From Bartonella sp. HY038 (GTDB lineage Bacteria > Pseudomonadota > Alphaproteobacteria > Rhizobiales > Rhizobiaceae), in assembly GCF_014117425.1 (NCBI RefSeq), contig NZ_CP059725.1, positions 1 to 64,000 on the forward strand: DNA of 64,000 bases, written 5' to 3'. Positions 37,037-46,588 of this stretch are shown here, piece by piece; the first letter of the stretch is position 1, and each line of letters begins with the position of its first letter. The position numbers and the translations under genes are program-made. The notes under the pieces are model-generated. The model did no database searches and was not told where the DNA came from. It was given only the letters and a program-made list of their open reading frames with translations.

Positions 37037-38086
37037 ATGCGCGGTTTTTATCATCAAGATCAGGCTTTGCATGAGCCAAAACAATTTATGCGTTATGGCG
37101 AAATAGCAAAGCCCACCGATAGTCCATTGCGAACACAAAAGCTTTTGATCGCTCTTGAAAATTTGGGCGTAAGCGTTGAAACACCGCAAGATTATAGCCG
37201 CCTTGCTGCATTAAAAGTTCATCCCAACTATTATCTTGATTATCTTGAAACAGCTTATAGTCGTTGGTTGGAATTACCCATGCATGGGGTAGAGGTTTTA
37301 CCCAATAGCTTCCCTTATTGGAATGGTGATCCTGCTAAGGATAGGCGCCCTCCTTGTCCAAGTAATCATCTTATTGCCCAAAGCGGTTATTATCTTGGTG
37401 ATCTTGCTGTGCCAATTAGCAAGTTTACTTACCTATCGGTTTTACGGTCAACCCATAGTGCAACGGCTGCCGCTGAGGCTATTCTTGAAGGTGAAAAAGT
37501 CGCTTACGCCCTTTGCCGCCCTTCTGGGCATCATTGCCGTTCCGATCGTGCTTCGGGCTTTTGCTATATGAATAATGCTGCCATTGCTGCAGAGCATTTA
37601 CGGCAAGAATTTAAAAAAATCGCTGTTCTTGATATTGACGCCCATCATGGGGACGGCACACAAGAAATATTTTATCGCCGCAGCGATATTTTGACGGTTT
37701 CTGTCCATGTTGATACATCAGTTTATTATCCGTTTTATACCGGCTATCAGCATGAAAAAGGCTATGGTGAAGGTTTGGGCTATAATGTTAATATTCCGAT
37801 TGCCGCCAATAGCGATGATGAAAGTTTTTTAACCGGCGTGGGTTTAGGCGTTGATTATGTTAAGAATTATGGCGCTGAAGTTGTGGTTCTTGCCCTTGGC
37901 TATGATACCCATAAGGATGATCCTTTAAGCATTGTTAAAGTGACGACCGATGCCTTTCATAAAGCCGCCATCCTTGTTGCACGTTTGGGTATTCCTGTGG
38001 TGATTATCCAAGAGGGTGGTTATCAGGTGAGTGTTATTGGCGATTGCCTCAAAGCGTTTTTAACCGGCATTTTAGCCAAAATATAA
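37037..38086 (+). CDS. Histone-deacetylase-family acetylpolyamine amidohydrolase
   Basis: This family removes acetyl groups from acetylated polyamines. The 349-residue protein has the arginase/deacetylase fold. RPSGHH (active-site His pair), LDIDAHHGDGTQ (zinc-binding Asp and His) and LGYDTHKDDP (third zinc ligand Asp) are all present. The RSDRASGFCYMNNAAIAA stretch is typical of the acetylpolyamine branch. I start at ATG 37037 because GGGGGAGGAAGA lies immediately upstream; an upstream TTG at 37007 is less likely. The puu-like genes 14 kb away would use the deacetylated polyamine, a link by function, not by operon. Acetoin-utilisation AcuC-like activity is an alternative. Confidence 0.88.
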   Translation: MRGFYHQDQALHEPKQFMRYGEIAKPTDSPLRTQKLLIALENLGVSVETPQDYSRLAALKVHPNYYLDYLETAYSRWLELPMHGVEVLPNSFPYWNGDPAKDRRPPCPSNHLIAQSGYYLGDLAVPISKFTYLSVLRSTHSATAAAEAILEGEKVAYALCRPSGHHCRSDRASGFCYMNNAAIAAEHLRQEFKKIAVLDIDAHHGDGTQEIFYRRSDILTVSVHVDTSVYYPFYTGYQHEKGYGEGLGYNVNIPIAANSDDESFLTGVGLGVDYVKNYGAEVVVLALGYDTHKDDPLSIVKVTTDAFHKAAILVARLGIPVVIIQEGGYQVSVIGDCLKAFLTGILAKI

Positions 38087-38184
38087 GATTTTTAAACGGT
38101 GGCATGTTAAAATTTAAAAATGAAAATCTTGCTTTCTGTGTAAGTTTTATTTGTGTCTTATTGGAAATGAAAATATTTAAAAAT

Positions 38185-38220
38185 ATTGCCTGCGAAAACA
38201 GTTTTGTTTTCACAGGCAAT
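38185..38220. terminator. Bidirectional terminator between convergent genes
   Basis: ATTGCCTG-C-GAAAAC (38185-38199) pairs with GTTTTC-A-CAGGCAAT (38206-38220) with one internal mismatch. AT-rich tracts flank it on both sides. It separates the deacetylase gene from the convergent RND permease gene. Confidence 0.7.
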
Positions 38221-38254
38221 AGACAATAAACGCATGTTTTATGCGGCTAAGATG

Positions 38255-41200
38255 TTAGTGTGTGTTTTGGTTGTTGTTGGCATGATGCAATTCTTGGTCA
38301 AGGCGTGCTTCTTCTTCGGCTTTGGGGCGAACAAAGCGGCCAAGCAGCAAATAAGCAACGGGGGTTACATAAAGCGTCGCAATCGTAGCAAGCCCAAGTC
38401 CACCAACAATGACCCAACCAAGCGCAATACGCGCCTCAGCACCAGCTCCTGATGCCAAAACTAGCGGTACACCGCCAAGAATAGCGCAAATCATAGTCAT
38501 CGACACGGGGCGTAAGCGAATATTGGCAGCTTCCTCAATTGCTTGGCGTACATTCATACCGCGATCACGCAATTGGTCAGCAAATTCAACAATCAAAATA
38601 CCGTTTTTGGCCATGATGCCAACAAGCAAGACCAAACCAATCTGACTATAAACATTAAGACTAACCCCAGAAATCATCATTGCGATAACTGCACAGCCAA
38701 GTCCAAGGGGAACGGTTGCCATAACAATAATACCAGAAATAAAGCTTTCAAATTGTGCTGCTAAAACCAACAAAATAATCACAATCGCAAAGCCAAAAAT
38801 CAAAATAAGACCGGCCGATGTTTCCCCAAGGGTTGCCGCTTCAGCAAGAGGCAAAATATAGCTGCCTGATGGTAACTCATTTTTTGCAATAGCTAAGACA
38901 TCTTGATAAGCAGTTCCAAGGGCATAATCTGATGCAAGATTGGTGGTCAAGGTTACCGCCCGCATACGTGATTCACGTTGCAATTCTGGTGGTACGGGTC
39001 GCTCATCAACACTAGCAATGGCAGAGACTGGCACAAAGCGGCTATCGCTAGTTTTCATATAGATGTTTTCAAGATCGCTTGGGTCATTAACTGGATGGGT
39101 AGAGGATACGATTTTTACATCATAACTACGATCACCCACATAAACCGAGCCAATTTTACGCCCATCGAGCATAGATTGAACGGTTTGTGCCATACCAGAA
39201 ATATCAATGCCAAGATCGGAGGCGCGGGCGCGGTCTATATCAATAAATAATTGTGGTTGTGTTGCATCAACCGCTAGGCGAGGTTGTAAGAATTTGGGGT
39301 TTTGCTGCATTTTGGCAATAATTGCCTCTGCCGCGGGTTGCAGGGTTGCGTAATCCTGTCCTAAAATTGCAAATTGCAAACCATTGCCCGCACCACGAAT
39401 GCCAAGGCTGTTGCCTTCACGGGTAAGAACGCGCACTGATGGGAACTTGCGCATGGCGGTATTAATGTCGCCAATAATTTCCTGTTGACTGCGCGAGCGA
39501 TCATTCCATGGTGCAAGAGTTAAAATAATAACACCGCGATTGGTCGAGCCGCCCGTGCCTGCTACGGAATAGGTGCTAACAATTTCACCATTTTCTCGCA
39601 AGGGCGAAAGAATAGCTTCAATTTGCTTGAATTGATCATTAAGATAATCAACCGAAATACCCTGCGGTCCTTCAATCGATAGGAAGATAGATGAGCGATC
39701 TTCTGATGGCGTAAGCTCTTGCTGCAATGTATTAAAGCCCGCCCATGAAAGTCCAGCAAAAACGATTGAAGCAACAATTACCATTAAGGGTTGGTTTAAA
39801 CAAAAATGCAGAGTTTTACGATAAAAACCGCCAATAAAACCACCTAATTTTTGAAAAAATAATGGCTCACGATGATCGCTTTCATTGGACTTATGCTCTT
39901 TTAAAAAACGTGATGCAAGCATTGGGCAAAGGGTGAGCGATACGATTGCCGATAGTAAAATTGCAATCGCTAGCACAAAGCCAAACTCTTTAAATAGACC
40001 ACCAGCTTGCCCTGGCAAAAACGAAATTGGAATAAACACCGCAGCAAGGGTAAGAGTGGTTGCGACAACGGCAAAAAATACTTCATTAGTGCCCAAAACT
40101 GAAGCTGCACGTGGACCAATGCCCATATTGCGGCGGCGAACAATATTTTCTAACACCACAATTGCATCATCAACTACAAGCCCCGTTGCAAGCACCAGTG
40201 CTAGCAAGGTTAAAATATTGATGGAAAAACCGGCCAAATAAATTGCGGCAATTGTACCGATAAGAGCAACGGGAATCGATAAGGCTGGGATAAGTGTTGC
40301 TCGAACATCCCAAAGAAATAGGAAAATAACCACGATGACGCCAAGAATGGCAACGATCAAGGCAATTTCAACCTCATGAATTGCACCCTTGATGAAATTG
40401 GCATCATCACTGGTGATGCGTACTTCAACCCCATCTGGCAAGGTTTTATTGAGCTCTGCAACGGCCTGCGTAATGCCTTTAGAAATATCCAAAGTATTGG
40501 ATTGCGCTTGCCGGATAATACCAAGCCCAACGGCGGAGCGACCATTGGCATTCACGATTGATGTTTCAACATCAGGCCCTAAGGTAACATTGGCAATATC
40601 ACCAATGCGGATTTTTGGGGTAATATAAACATTTTCAAAAGCTTGCGGCGTTGAAAGATTTGCTGTTGCACGCACCACCAAGGATTGGTCAGAACTGCGT
40701 AATGATCCAGCTGGTGCGTCAAGCGCCATATCTGATAGGGTGGTGGTGATATTGCCAACCGTCAAACCGTAACTTGCAAGGCGTGCCTGATCAATATCAA
40801 TGCGGAAAATCTTATCACGATCGCCAAACATTTGCACATCGGCAACGCCGGCAACCGCAGACAGCGTATCAGCAATCTGATCATCGGCAAGAACGGTTAG
40901 ATCATCTACGCTCATTCTATCGGACATCACCGCAAGGCGCATTACCGCATCGGCATTGGAATCTGCTTTGATGATACGTGATGCGTCCGCGGCTTGCGGC
41001 AGATCATTGGTGACGCGCGAAATGGCATCACGAATATCAGCCGCTGCAACATTAAGATCAACACCATCATTAAATTCTACTGTCACGCGGCTGCGCGCAA
41101 AGGATGAACGCGATGAAATGGTTTTAACCCCGGTGACGCGCGCTACAGCATCTTCTAAAACTTGGGTAATTTCACGGTCAATAGTTTCGGCGGATGCACC

Positions 41201-41425
41201 AGTAAAATCTGTTGCAACTGTAACTGCAGGGCGATCAACATCGGGCAATTCGCGAATATCCACACCAGAAAGGGCTGCAAGACCTGCAACAACAATCAAG
41301 GCATTAACAACAAAGGCGAAAACTGGCCGGCGAATAAATAGATTAACAAAGCCCCCCTTGCTAATTGTTTTTGGCTTTTTTGTTTCGCTCACGCCATCTT
41401 TATCAAAGGAATTGTTATTTTGCAT
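38255..41425 (-). CDS. RND-family multidrug efflux permease
   Basis: This inner-membrane proton antiporter of the AcrB/HAE-1 class exports drugs or toxic compounds through a tripartite pump. About 1056 residues give the expected 12 membrane helices and two large periplasmic loops. Typical segments are the N-terminal FIRRPVFAFVVN, the proton-relay LATGLVVDDAIVVLEN (Asp pair) in TM4, and GIMAKNGILIVEFADQLRDRG near the C-terminus. I place the start at ATG 41425 (MQNNNSFDKDG), giving an 11-nt overlap with the adaptor gene; an upstream ATG at 41521 would overlap it by over 100 nt. No outer-membrane TolC-like factor adjoins it. Confidence 0.94.
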   Translation of the reverse strand: MQNNNSFDKDGVSETKKPKTISKGGFVNLFIRRPVFAFVVNALIVVAGLAALSGVDIRELPDVDRPAVTVATDFTGASAETIDREITQVLEDAVARVTGVKTISSRSSFARSRVTVEFNDGVDLNVAAADIRDAISRVTNDLPQAADASRIIKADSNADAVMRLAVMSDRMSVDDLTVLADDQIADTLSAVAGVADVQMFGDRDKIFRIDIDQARLASYGLTVGNITTTLSDMALDAPAGSLRSSDQSLVVRATANLSTPQAFENVYITPKIRIGDIANVTLGPDVETSIVNANGRSAVGLGIIRQAQSNTLDISKGITQAVAELNKTLPDGVEVRITSDDANFIKGAIHEVEIALIVAILGVIVVIFLFLWDVRATLIPALSIPVALIGTIAAIYLAGFSINILTLLALVLATGLVVDDAIVVLENIVRRRNMGIGPRAASVLGTNEVFFAVVATTLTLAAVFIPISFLPGQAGGLFKEFGFVLAIAILLSAIVSLTLCPMLASRFLKEHKSNESDHREPLFFQKLGGFIGGFYRKTLHFCLNQPLMVIVASIVFAGLSWAGFNTLQQELTPSEDRSSIFLSIEGPQGISVDYLNDQFKQIEAILSPLRENGEIVSTYSVAGTGGSTNRGVIILTLAPWNDRSRSQQEIIGDINTAMRKFPSVRVLTREGNSLGIRGAGNGLQFAILGQDYATLQPAAEAIIAKMQQNPKFLQPRLAVDATQPQLFIDIDRARASDLGIDISGMAQTVQSMLDGRKIGSVYVGDRSYDVKIVSSTHPVNDPSDLENIYMKTSDSRFVPVSAIASVDERPVPPELQRESRMRAVTLTTNLASDYALGTAYQDVLAIAKNELPSGSYILPLAEAATLGETSAGLILIFGFAIVIILLVLAAQFESFISGIIVMATVPLGLGCAVIAMMISGVSLNVYSQIGLVLLVGIMAKNGILIVEFADQLRDRGMNVRQAIEEAANIRLRPVSMTMICAILGGVPLVLASGAGAEARIALGWVIVGGLGLATIATLYVTPVAYLLLGRFVRPKAEEEARLDQELHHANNNQNTH

Positions 41426-42584
41426 TGGCGTGATCCGCTTTGGCTTCTTCATCGCCCTTAGTGGTTGGCTCTTGTGTATTATTATCAGCCTGTGTGCCAA
41501 CACGTGCTTGCGGATTTTCAAAGCGTACTTCTATGCCTTCGCGCAGTGACTGCACGCCTTGGATAACAATATTATCTCCCGCTTCAATTTCGCCATTGAC
41601 CAATACATTGTTGGAATTGCGTTGAATGATGGATACTGGAGTTTTAAAGGCTTTATTATCTTTAATCCGCCAAACATAAGCACCAGAGCCGCTCCATTGA
41701 ATGGCGAGGGGGTTAACACTGGCATAGGGATCACCGGGAAAGGTGAGGCTTACCTCAAAGGACATGCCGCCGCGCAAGACATCATTCTTGTTTAAAATTT
41801 CTGAGCGCACCCGCAAGGTGCGGCTTGCTTCATCAATTTTGCTATCAATAGCGCTAACGGTGCCAATAAAGGGCTTGTCACCCTGGCGTGCGATAGATTT
41901 TGCACTGATCGATTGACCAATTTCAATTGATGGCGCATAACGTTCTGGCACCCAAATATCGACCAATATCTTACTACGGTTATCAATATTGGCGATTGTT
42001 GTTGCTGTGGTGACATAATTACCCGCATCAATCGGTAAAATACCAACCATGCCATTAATCGGCGCGCGAATAGTACGCCTTTCCAGAGTTAATTGTGCAT
42101 CTTTAACTGATAACTCAGCCTTGGCAAGTGCAAGTTTGCCGCTAATTTCTTGTACTTGCGATACGGTTTGCGTTTCGCGCAAGCGGATAATGCGCTCATA
42201 AGCCTGCTTTGCATCTTCTAGCTGCACCTTGGCTTGCTCAAGGGCAATTTCTTCATTATCCGAGTCAAGTTTAGCAATTGGATCATTGATCTTGACATTT
42301 TGCCCCGCTTTGACAAAAAATTTTTCAAGCGTTCCTGCCGACCATGGCGTGACTGCAACTGTTTGATCAGCGCGGCTTGTGCCAATAGCGGTTAAATGAT
42401 CATTTATGATTTCTTTTTTGGCGGGCTCAACCACCACAAGCGCAGAGGCATTGCCACCGCCTGATTTTTGGTTAGGGTTTTGCGCCATAGCTGGCGCGGT
42501 AAAAAGCGGCATCGCCATTAATGATGCTAAGGCACTAACTGTACCTAAAGCGGCAACCGTTAATATGGTTTTGCCAATTTTCAT
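41415..42584 (-). CDS. Periplasmic adaptor subunit of RND efflux pump (membrane fusion protein)
   Basis: The 389-residue adaptor links the RND permease with an outer-membrane channel. It has an N-terminal signal or anchor (MKIGKTILTVAALGTVSALASLMAMP-like, 1-35), a lipoyl half-motif (WSAGTLEKFFVKAGQNVKINDPIAKLDS, about 82-110), an alpha-hairpin (about 112-165) and a beta-barrel with the second lipoyl half (RTIRAPINGMVGILPIDAGNYV). The C-terminal tail is charged and poorly conserved. It is the first gene of the pump operon; no TetR-type regulator lies beside it. Confidence 0.93.
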   Translation of the reverse strand: MKIGKTILTVAALGTVSALASLMAMPLFTAPAMAQNPNQKSGGGNASALVVVEPAKKEIINDHLTAIGTSRADQTVAVTPWSAGTLEKFFVKAGQNVKINDPIAKLDSDNEEIALEQAKVQLEDAKQAYERIIRLRETQTVSQVQEISGKLALAKAELSVKDAQLTLERRTIRAPINGMVGILPIDAGNYVTTATTIANIDNRSKILVDIWVPERYAPSIEIGQSISAKSIARQGDKPFIGTVSAIDSKIDEASRTLRVRSEILNKNDVLRGGMSFEVSLTFPGDPYASVNPLAIQWSGSGAYVWRIKDNKAFKTPVSIIQRNSNNVLVNGEIEAGDNIVIQGVQSLREGIEVRFENPQARVGTQADNNTQEPTTKGDEEAKADHANAK

Positions 42585-43416
42585 CCATTCAGCCCTTTGA
42601 TTTTATGTGTTCAAATATTGCATTCATGCAGCATTGAAATTTTTATGATGTATGTCACAACGCTCGAATAAGTATTAATATTATGCAAGTTTAATGCGGC
42701 TATATGACAACAAGCCAGTCAATTAGATTTTAGCTTTTCTAGTCGGTTTTTATTTAAGGTCATTAATCGCTATTTATAAAGTGTAACGGGATTCAGCCCA
42801 TTGTTTTATTTATATAAATTCTAAAAGTTAAAGTCGTCTTTCTGATCATATTCCGATATGCTTTGACATATTTTTGGTAAAGATACCTTTAATCATCAAG
42901 TTAAATAATTTTAATGCTTACAAAATACACGACTATATGCGCTAGTTTAGATCACCTCGATATTATTGCCTTTAAAAGAATCATAATTATTTCTCGCCTG
43001 TTTTAAAAATGCCCTTTTGATAAAGCCAATATTTGATAAAGCCAGTGAGATAATTTAACCGTTCCAATACTTTGCTTAAAAGCATAATAGCAGCGCCGTA
43101 TCGATTAGCGAAAAATGGCATTTATAAAATTTATCAATAAATTCATTGGTTTGACTTTTTTCTCTTGATGTACTCCACCCGAGAGGAAATTCAAGGGGCA
43201 AAAATATTGCATAAAGCCAAAACTATTGCCAAACAAAAAACGGGCATTGCAATTTGTTCTGATCACTTTAATGTGTCATAATCAACACAAGCGCCAGTTA
43301 AATTTTGGTAATGAAACCAGAATAGCGGAAAACCATCTTTTCTTGGTGCTCTTTATGTTTCGTCGCCTGATAAAATTGATTATAAGCAAAGCTATCATTT
43401 ATTTGGATTATTTTTC
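42585..43416. other. Long intergenic region without recognisable content
   Basis: About 830 bp between the divergent efflux operon and the sensor kinase. Short ORFs exist but none has a ribosome site plus protein-like composition. I see no hairpin with a T-tract. It should contain both promoters. Confidence 0.35.
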
Positions 43417-44967
43417 ATGACATTAAATACTAATGAAACCGCGACTGATGGCATGGATATGTCAAGCCAAGATGACTTGGCAGGTCTGGTTCCATCGTTA
43501 AATATTAACGCCTCTCATGAAAATAAAATTCCGTTTTTCTCGCGTATTCGCACACGCTTGTTGCTTTTGATGGTGCTTTCAGTTCTCATTACTGAAATTT
43601 TGGCCTTTATTCCCTCCATTGCCAATATGCAAAGCCGTTGGCTTGAAAATCAGACCAAATCGGCTATGGCGCTATCTTATGTTTTACTTAATGAAGACAG
43701 AATTGTGCTTGATCAGGAGGTGCAGCATAGGGTTCTTTCGGCAACGAAAGCCCTTGCTTTGACTGTAACCCGTGATGATGGTTCGATTGTAGCTATAAGG
43801 CTTAATGGGCAGGAATATTCCGTCGACAAGAATATTGATTTGAATAATTATAGTGAAACTCAGTCAGTCATTAGCGGTGTGACAACACTTTTTTCTAGTA
43901 CGCCTAAAATTATTCGTCTTTTTGCGCGTACCGATGATAGCAATCAGGTATTTTCGATGACCTTCACCAATAGCGAGTTGCGTGAAGAAATGCTGCGTTT
44001 TACATGGCAATTTGCGATAATTTCACTCACCATTGCCATTGTTGCCACCACGATTATTTACCTTATTGTTTATGAATTATTGGTGCGCCCCTTGCGTGCT
44101 ATCTATTTTCATATGCTTGATTTTGTTGCCGAGCCTGATAATCCTAACCGCATCATTGTGCCAGAAAATCGCCGTGATGAGATGGGGGCAGCGCAACGGC
44201 GTATTGCGGCAATTGAAGTTGAATTGCAACAAAATTATGTGCGGCAAAAACATCTTGCTAATCTTGGGCTTGCGGTATCGAAAATTAATCACGATATGCG
44301 TAATATCCTAGCTTCGGCGCAATTGATTTCAGACCATTTGGCTGAGGTGAATGATCCGCTAAGCAAACGGCTAACCCCTAAATTAATCCATACCATCGAT
44401 CGGGCAATCAACTATACGCAAAGTATTATTGCTTATGGTCGAATGCAGGAGCAAAGACCCAATTTGCAATTAGTTTCTTTGCATGCCCTTATTGATGATA
44501 TAAGGGATAGTCTTGCTGTATCAGGACGAGAGCTCGTGAATATCCACAATAAGGTTGCAGAAGATTTCGAAATGTTGGTCGATAGTGAACAGCTCAACCG
44601 TGTTCTTACCAATCTGTTTCGAAATGCTGTGCAAGCCATGACCTCGCCGGCAGAAATGGAAAAGGATAAGTCCCGCGATATTACGGTAACCGCCCATTAT
44701 GAAGGTAAATCGGCGATTCTTGATATTGTTGATAATGGACCAGGATTGCCGGCAAAAGCCAAAGAACATCTTTTTACGCCCTTTGATGGTAGTACCGGAC
44801 ATGGTGGCACAGGTCTTGGTTTAGCAATCTGTCTTGAATTGGTGCGCGCTCATGGTGGTACAATCGAGCTTATTGATGATTGTAAGGTCGGAACGCATTT
44901 CAGGATTCGTATACCAATGGCTGTAAATAATGTGGCAAAATGGTATGGCACTAAAAAAAGCGCCTAA
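43417..44967 (+). CDS. Membrane-bound sensor histidine kinase (orphan)
   Basis: The 516-residue kinase has two membrane helices (about 47-68 and 197-220) that bracket a periplasmic sensor domain of about 130 residues. A HAMP-like segment follows. The phosphoacceptor His is at 292 in KINHDMRNILAS. The ATPase domain shows the N box (NLFRNAVQAM), G1 (DIVDNGPGLP) and G2 (GHGGTGLGLAI). No response regulator lies next to it, so its partner is encoded elsewhere. The sensed signal is unknown. Start ATG 43417 has no strong ribosome site. Confidence 0.9.
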   Translation: MTLNTNETATDGMDMSSQDDLAGLVPSLNINASHENKIPFFSRIRTRLLLLMVLSVLITEILAFIPSIANMQSRWLENQTKSAMALSYVLLNEDRIVLDQEVQHRVLSATKALALTVTRDDGSIVAIRLNGQEYSVDKNIDLNNYSETQSVISGVTTLFSSTPKIIRLFARTDDSNQVFSMTFTNSELREEMLRFTWQFAIISLTIAIVATTIIYLIVYELLVRPLRAIYFHMLDFVAEPDNPNRIIVPENRRDEMGAAQRRIAAIEVELQQNYVRQKHLANLGLAVSKINHDMRNILASAQLISDHLAEVNDPLSKRLTPKLIHTIDRAINYTQSIIAYGRMQEQRPNLQLVSLHALIDDIRDSLAVSGRELVNIHNKVAEDFEMLVDSEQLNRVLTNLFRNAVQAMTSPAEMEKDKSRDITVTAHYEGKSAILDIVDNGPGLPAKAKEHLFTPFDGSTGHGGTGLGLAICLELVRAHGGTIELIDDCKVGTHFRIRIPMAVNNVAKWYGTKKSA

Positions 44968-45130
44968 TCCTTTGGTGTGTGGATATTTTTTTATAAAATT
45001 TATTTGTTATAAATCAATGTTTTAAATTTTTTTTTATAAAAATTTGATTTTTTTTGAAATTTGGTCTTGCAATTATCCAACGAACCCTTTAGACACCGGC
45101 AAGCGCAACGCAGTGACGTTGCCAGGGCAT

Positions 45131-45207
45131 GCACCCGTAGCTCAGCTGGATAGAGCACCAGACTACGAATCTGGGGGTCAGGAGTTCGAATCTCTTCGGG
45201 TGCGCCA
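45131..45207 (+). tRNA. tRNA-Arg (anticodon ACG)
   Basis: The cloverleaf is complete: acceptor GCACCCG (45131-45137) with CGGGTGC, D arm TAGCTCAGCTGGATAGAGC, anticodon arm CCAGA-CTACGAA-TCTGG with ACG at 45165-45167, T arm with GTTCGAATC, and an encoded CCA at 45205-45207. Length is 77 nt. It reads CGU, CGC and CGA once A34 is converted to inosine. Confidence 0.97.
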
Positions 45208-45523
45208 CTTTTCTCTTAAAATTTCCAAATTTTTAAAAAGTTAATAATGATATATTGTGCGTAACATTTTATGATTGCATAATATGTGGCTTTGTATTTT
45301 TACTTTGAGTGATTTTGTTCATAGATTGCTCTGACACCAAGATAATTGCAGCTATATAAGCAATGGAAATTTTTTCCTTTAAGGTAAAGCAATAAATTGT
45401 CTAAAATTTCCCATAACGAAGTCTCATGCATTAAATTTTTTTTCACATAAATTTGCCATTCCTTTGCTGCTATATATTAGGTTATAGTCTTAATAGAACT
45501 ATAGGGTATTATTGGAGGAAAGA
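45208..45523. other. Intergenic region after tRNA-Arg
   Basis: About 315 AT-rich bases with no gene. The only structure I see is the small inverted repeat at 45483-45503 and the GGAGG ribosome site of the next gene. Confidence 0.4.
45483..45503. promoter_or_regulatory. Small inverted repeat upstream of the MDR oxidoreductase gene
   Basis: TATAGT (45483-45488) and ACTATA (45498-45503) form a dyad with a 9-nt spacer, centred about 30 nt before the start codon. It could be an operator overlapping the promoter. Confidence 0.3.
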
Positions 45524-46540
45524 ATGAAGGCTGTCGGTTATTATAAATCACTACCAATTGACGATTCCCAATCTTTGATCAATGTCGATGTTGCTATGCC
45601 AAAAATTGGCGCGCAAGATCTTTTGGTTGAAATCAAGGCAATTTCGGTTAATCCTATTGATTATAAAACGCGCCTTGCTTCAGGCCCCTTTGATGATCAA
45701 CCGCGTATTTTAGGTTTTGATGCAGCTGGTATTGTGACCGAACTTGGCAGTGAGGTGAGAGGCTTTAAACTAGGTGATGCTGTTTATTATGCTGGTGCAA
45801 TAAACCGCCAGGGTTCTAACGCCCAATATCAAGCGATAGATCATCGCCTTGTTGCCTTAAAGCCAAAGACTTTGGATTTTGCAGCGGCGGCGGCAATTCC
45901 GCTAACCGCCTTAACGGCCTTTGAAATGCTATTTGACCGGTTACGGATCGATCAAGGGGTGCATAAGGGTAAAAATACCTTTTTAATGGTGGGTGCGGCT
46001 GGCGGCGTTGGCTCTATGGCTTTGCAATTAGCGCGGCTTAAAACTGATGCCTTGGTGATAGCCACCGCCTCACGCCAACAATCTCACGACTGGGCGCTTA
46101 AAATGGGCGCCGATCAAGTGATTGATTATACCAAGTCTTTTATTGAGCAGTTGCAAAAGCTAGGGCTTAACCATGTTGATTTTATTTTTTCAACCGCTAA
46201 TTCTGAAGGCTATCAACCGCAATATGCCCAAATCATCGGGCCGCAGGGGCGCATTGGCTTGATTGATGGGCCTAAGACCTTTGATATTGTGCCATTTAAA
46301 GGCAAATCTGTTTCATTGCATTGGGAATCGATGTTTACGCGATCAATGTTTGAAACAAGTGATATTGGTCGCCAAGGTGATATTTTAAAGCAAGTGGCAG
46401 AGATGATTGATGATAAGTTGCTAACACCAACCGCGACTGATAGTTTATCACCAATTAATGCTGAAAATTTAAGGAAAGCTCATCGGTTGATGGAATCTGG
46501 CCAACATATTGGTAAATTGACTTTAAGCGATTTTTCTTAA
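45524..46540 (+). CDS. Zinc-independent MDR-family oxidoreductase (quinone reductase-like)
   Basis: The 338-residue protein belongs to the medium-chain dehydrogenase/reductase superfamily, near TIGR02817-type NADPH:quinone reductase-like enzymes. The N-terminal GroES-like domain includes SVNPIDYKTR and GFDAAGIV; the Rossmann motif is GAAGGVGSMALQLA (about 152-165). The catalytic zinc ligands of alcohol dehydrogenases are absent, which points to an enone or quinone reductase. I start at ATG 45524, preceded by GGAGG; an upstream TTG at 45512 is that ribosome site itself. Confidence 0.88.
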   Translation: MKAVGYYKSLPIDDSQSLINVDVAMPKIGAQDLLVEIKAISVNPIDYKTRLASGPFDDQPRILGFDAAGIVTELGSEVRGFKLGDAVYYAGAINRQGSNAQYQAIDHRLVALKPKTLDFAAAAAIPLTALTAFEMLFDRLRIDQGVHKGKNTFLMVGAAGGVGSMALQLARLKTDALVIATASRQQSHDWALKMGADQVIDYTKSFIEQLQKLGLNHVDFIFSTANSEGYQPQYAQIIGPQGRIGLIDGPKTFDIVPFKGKSVSLHWESMFTRSMFETSDIGRQGDILKQVAEMIDDKLLTPTATDSLSPINAENLRKAHRLMESGQHIGKLTLSDFS

Positions 46541-46588
46541 TGATTGCATTATCGCTAATGGTTTAACTCTAATGAATGATAAAGTTAT

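Noticed and set aside
41426-41521. Longer N-terminus for the RND permease
   Set aside because: It would overlap the adaptor gene by more than 100 nt, and the added residues are not like the conserved family start.
40956-41549. 197-codon ORF antisense to the RND permease
   Set aside because: It mirrors the coding frame of a highly conserved gene on the other strand and has no domain; it is a shadow frame.
43226-43420. 64-codon ORF before the sensor kinase gene
   Set aside because: It begins with a non-ATG codon, has no ribosome site and no recognisable domain.
45044-45244. ORF spanning the tRNA-Arg gene
   Set aside because: It runs through a perfect tRNA cloverleaf and has no ribosome site.
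45512-45523. Upstream TTG start for the MDR oxidoreductase gene
   Set aside because: The TTG is part of the GGAGG ribosome site for ATG 45524.
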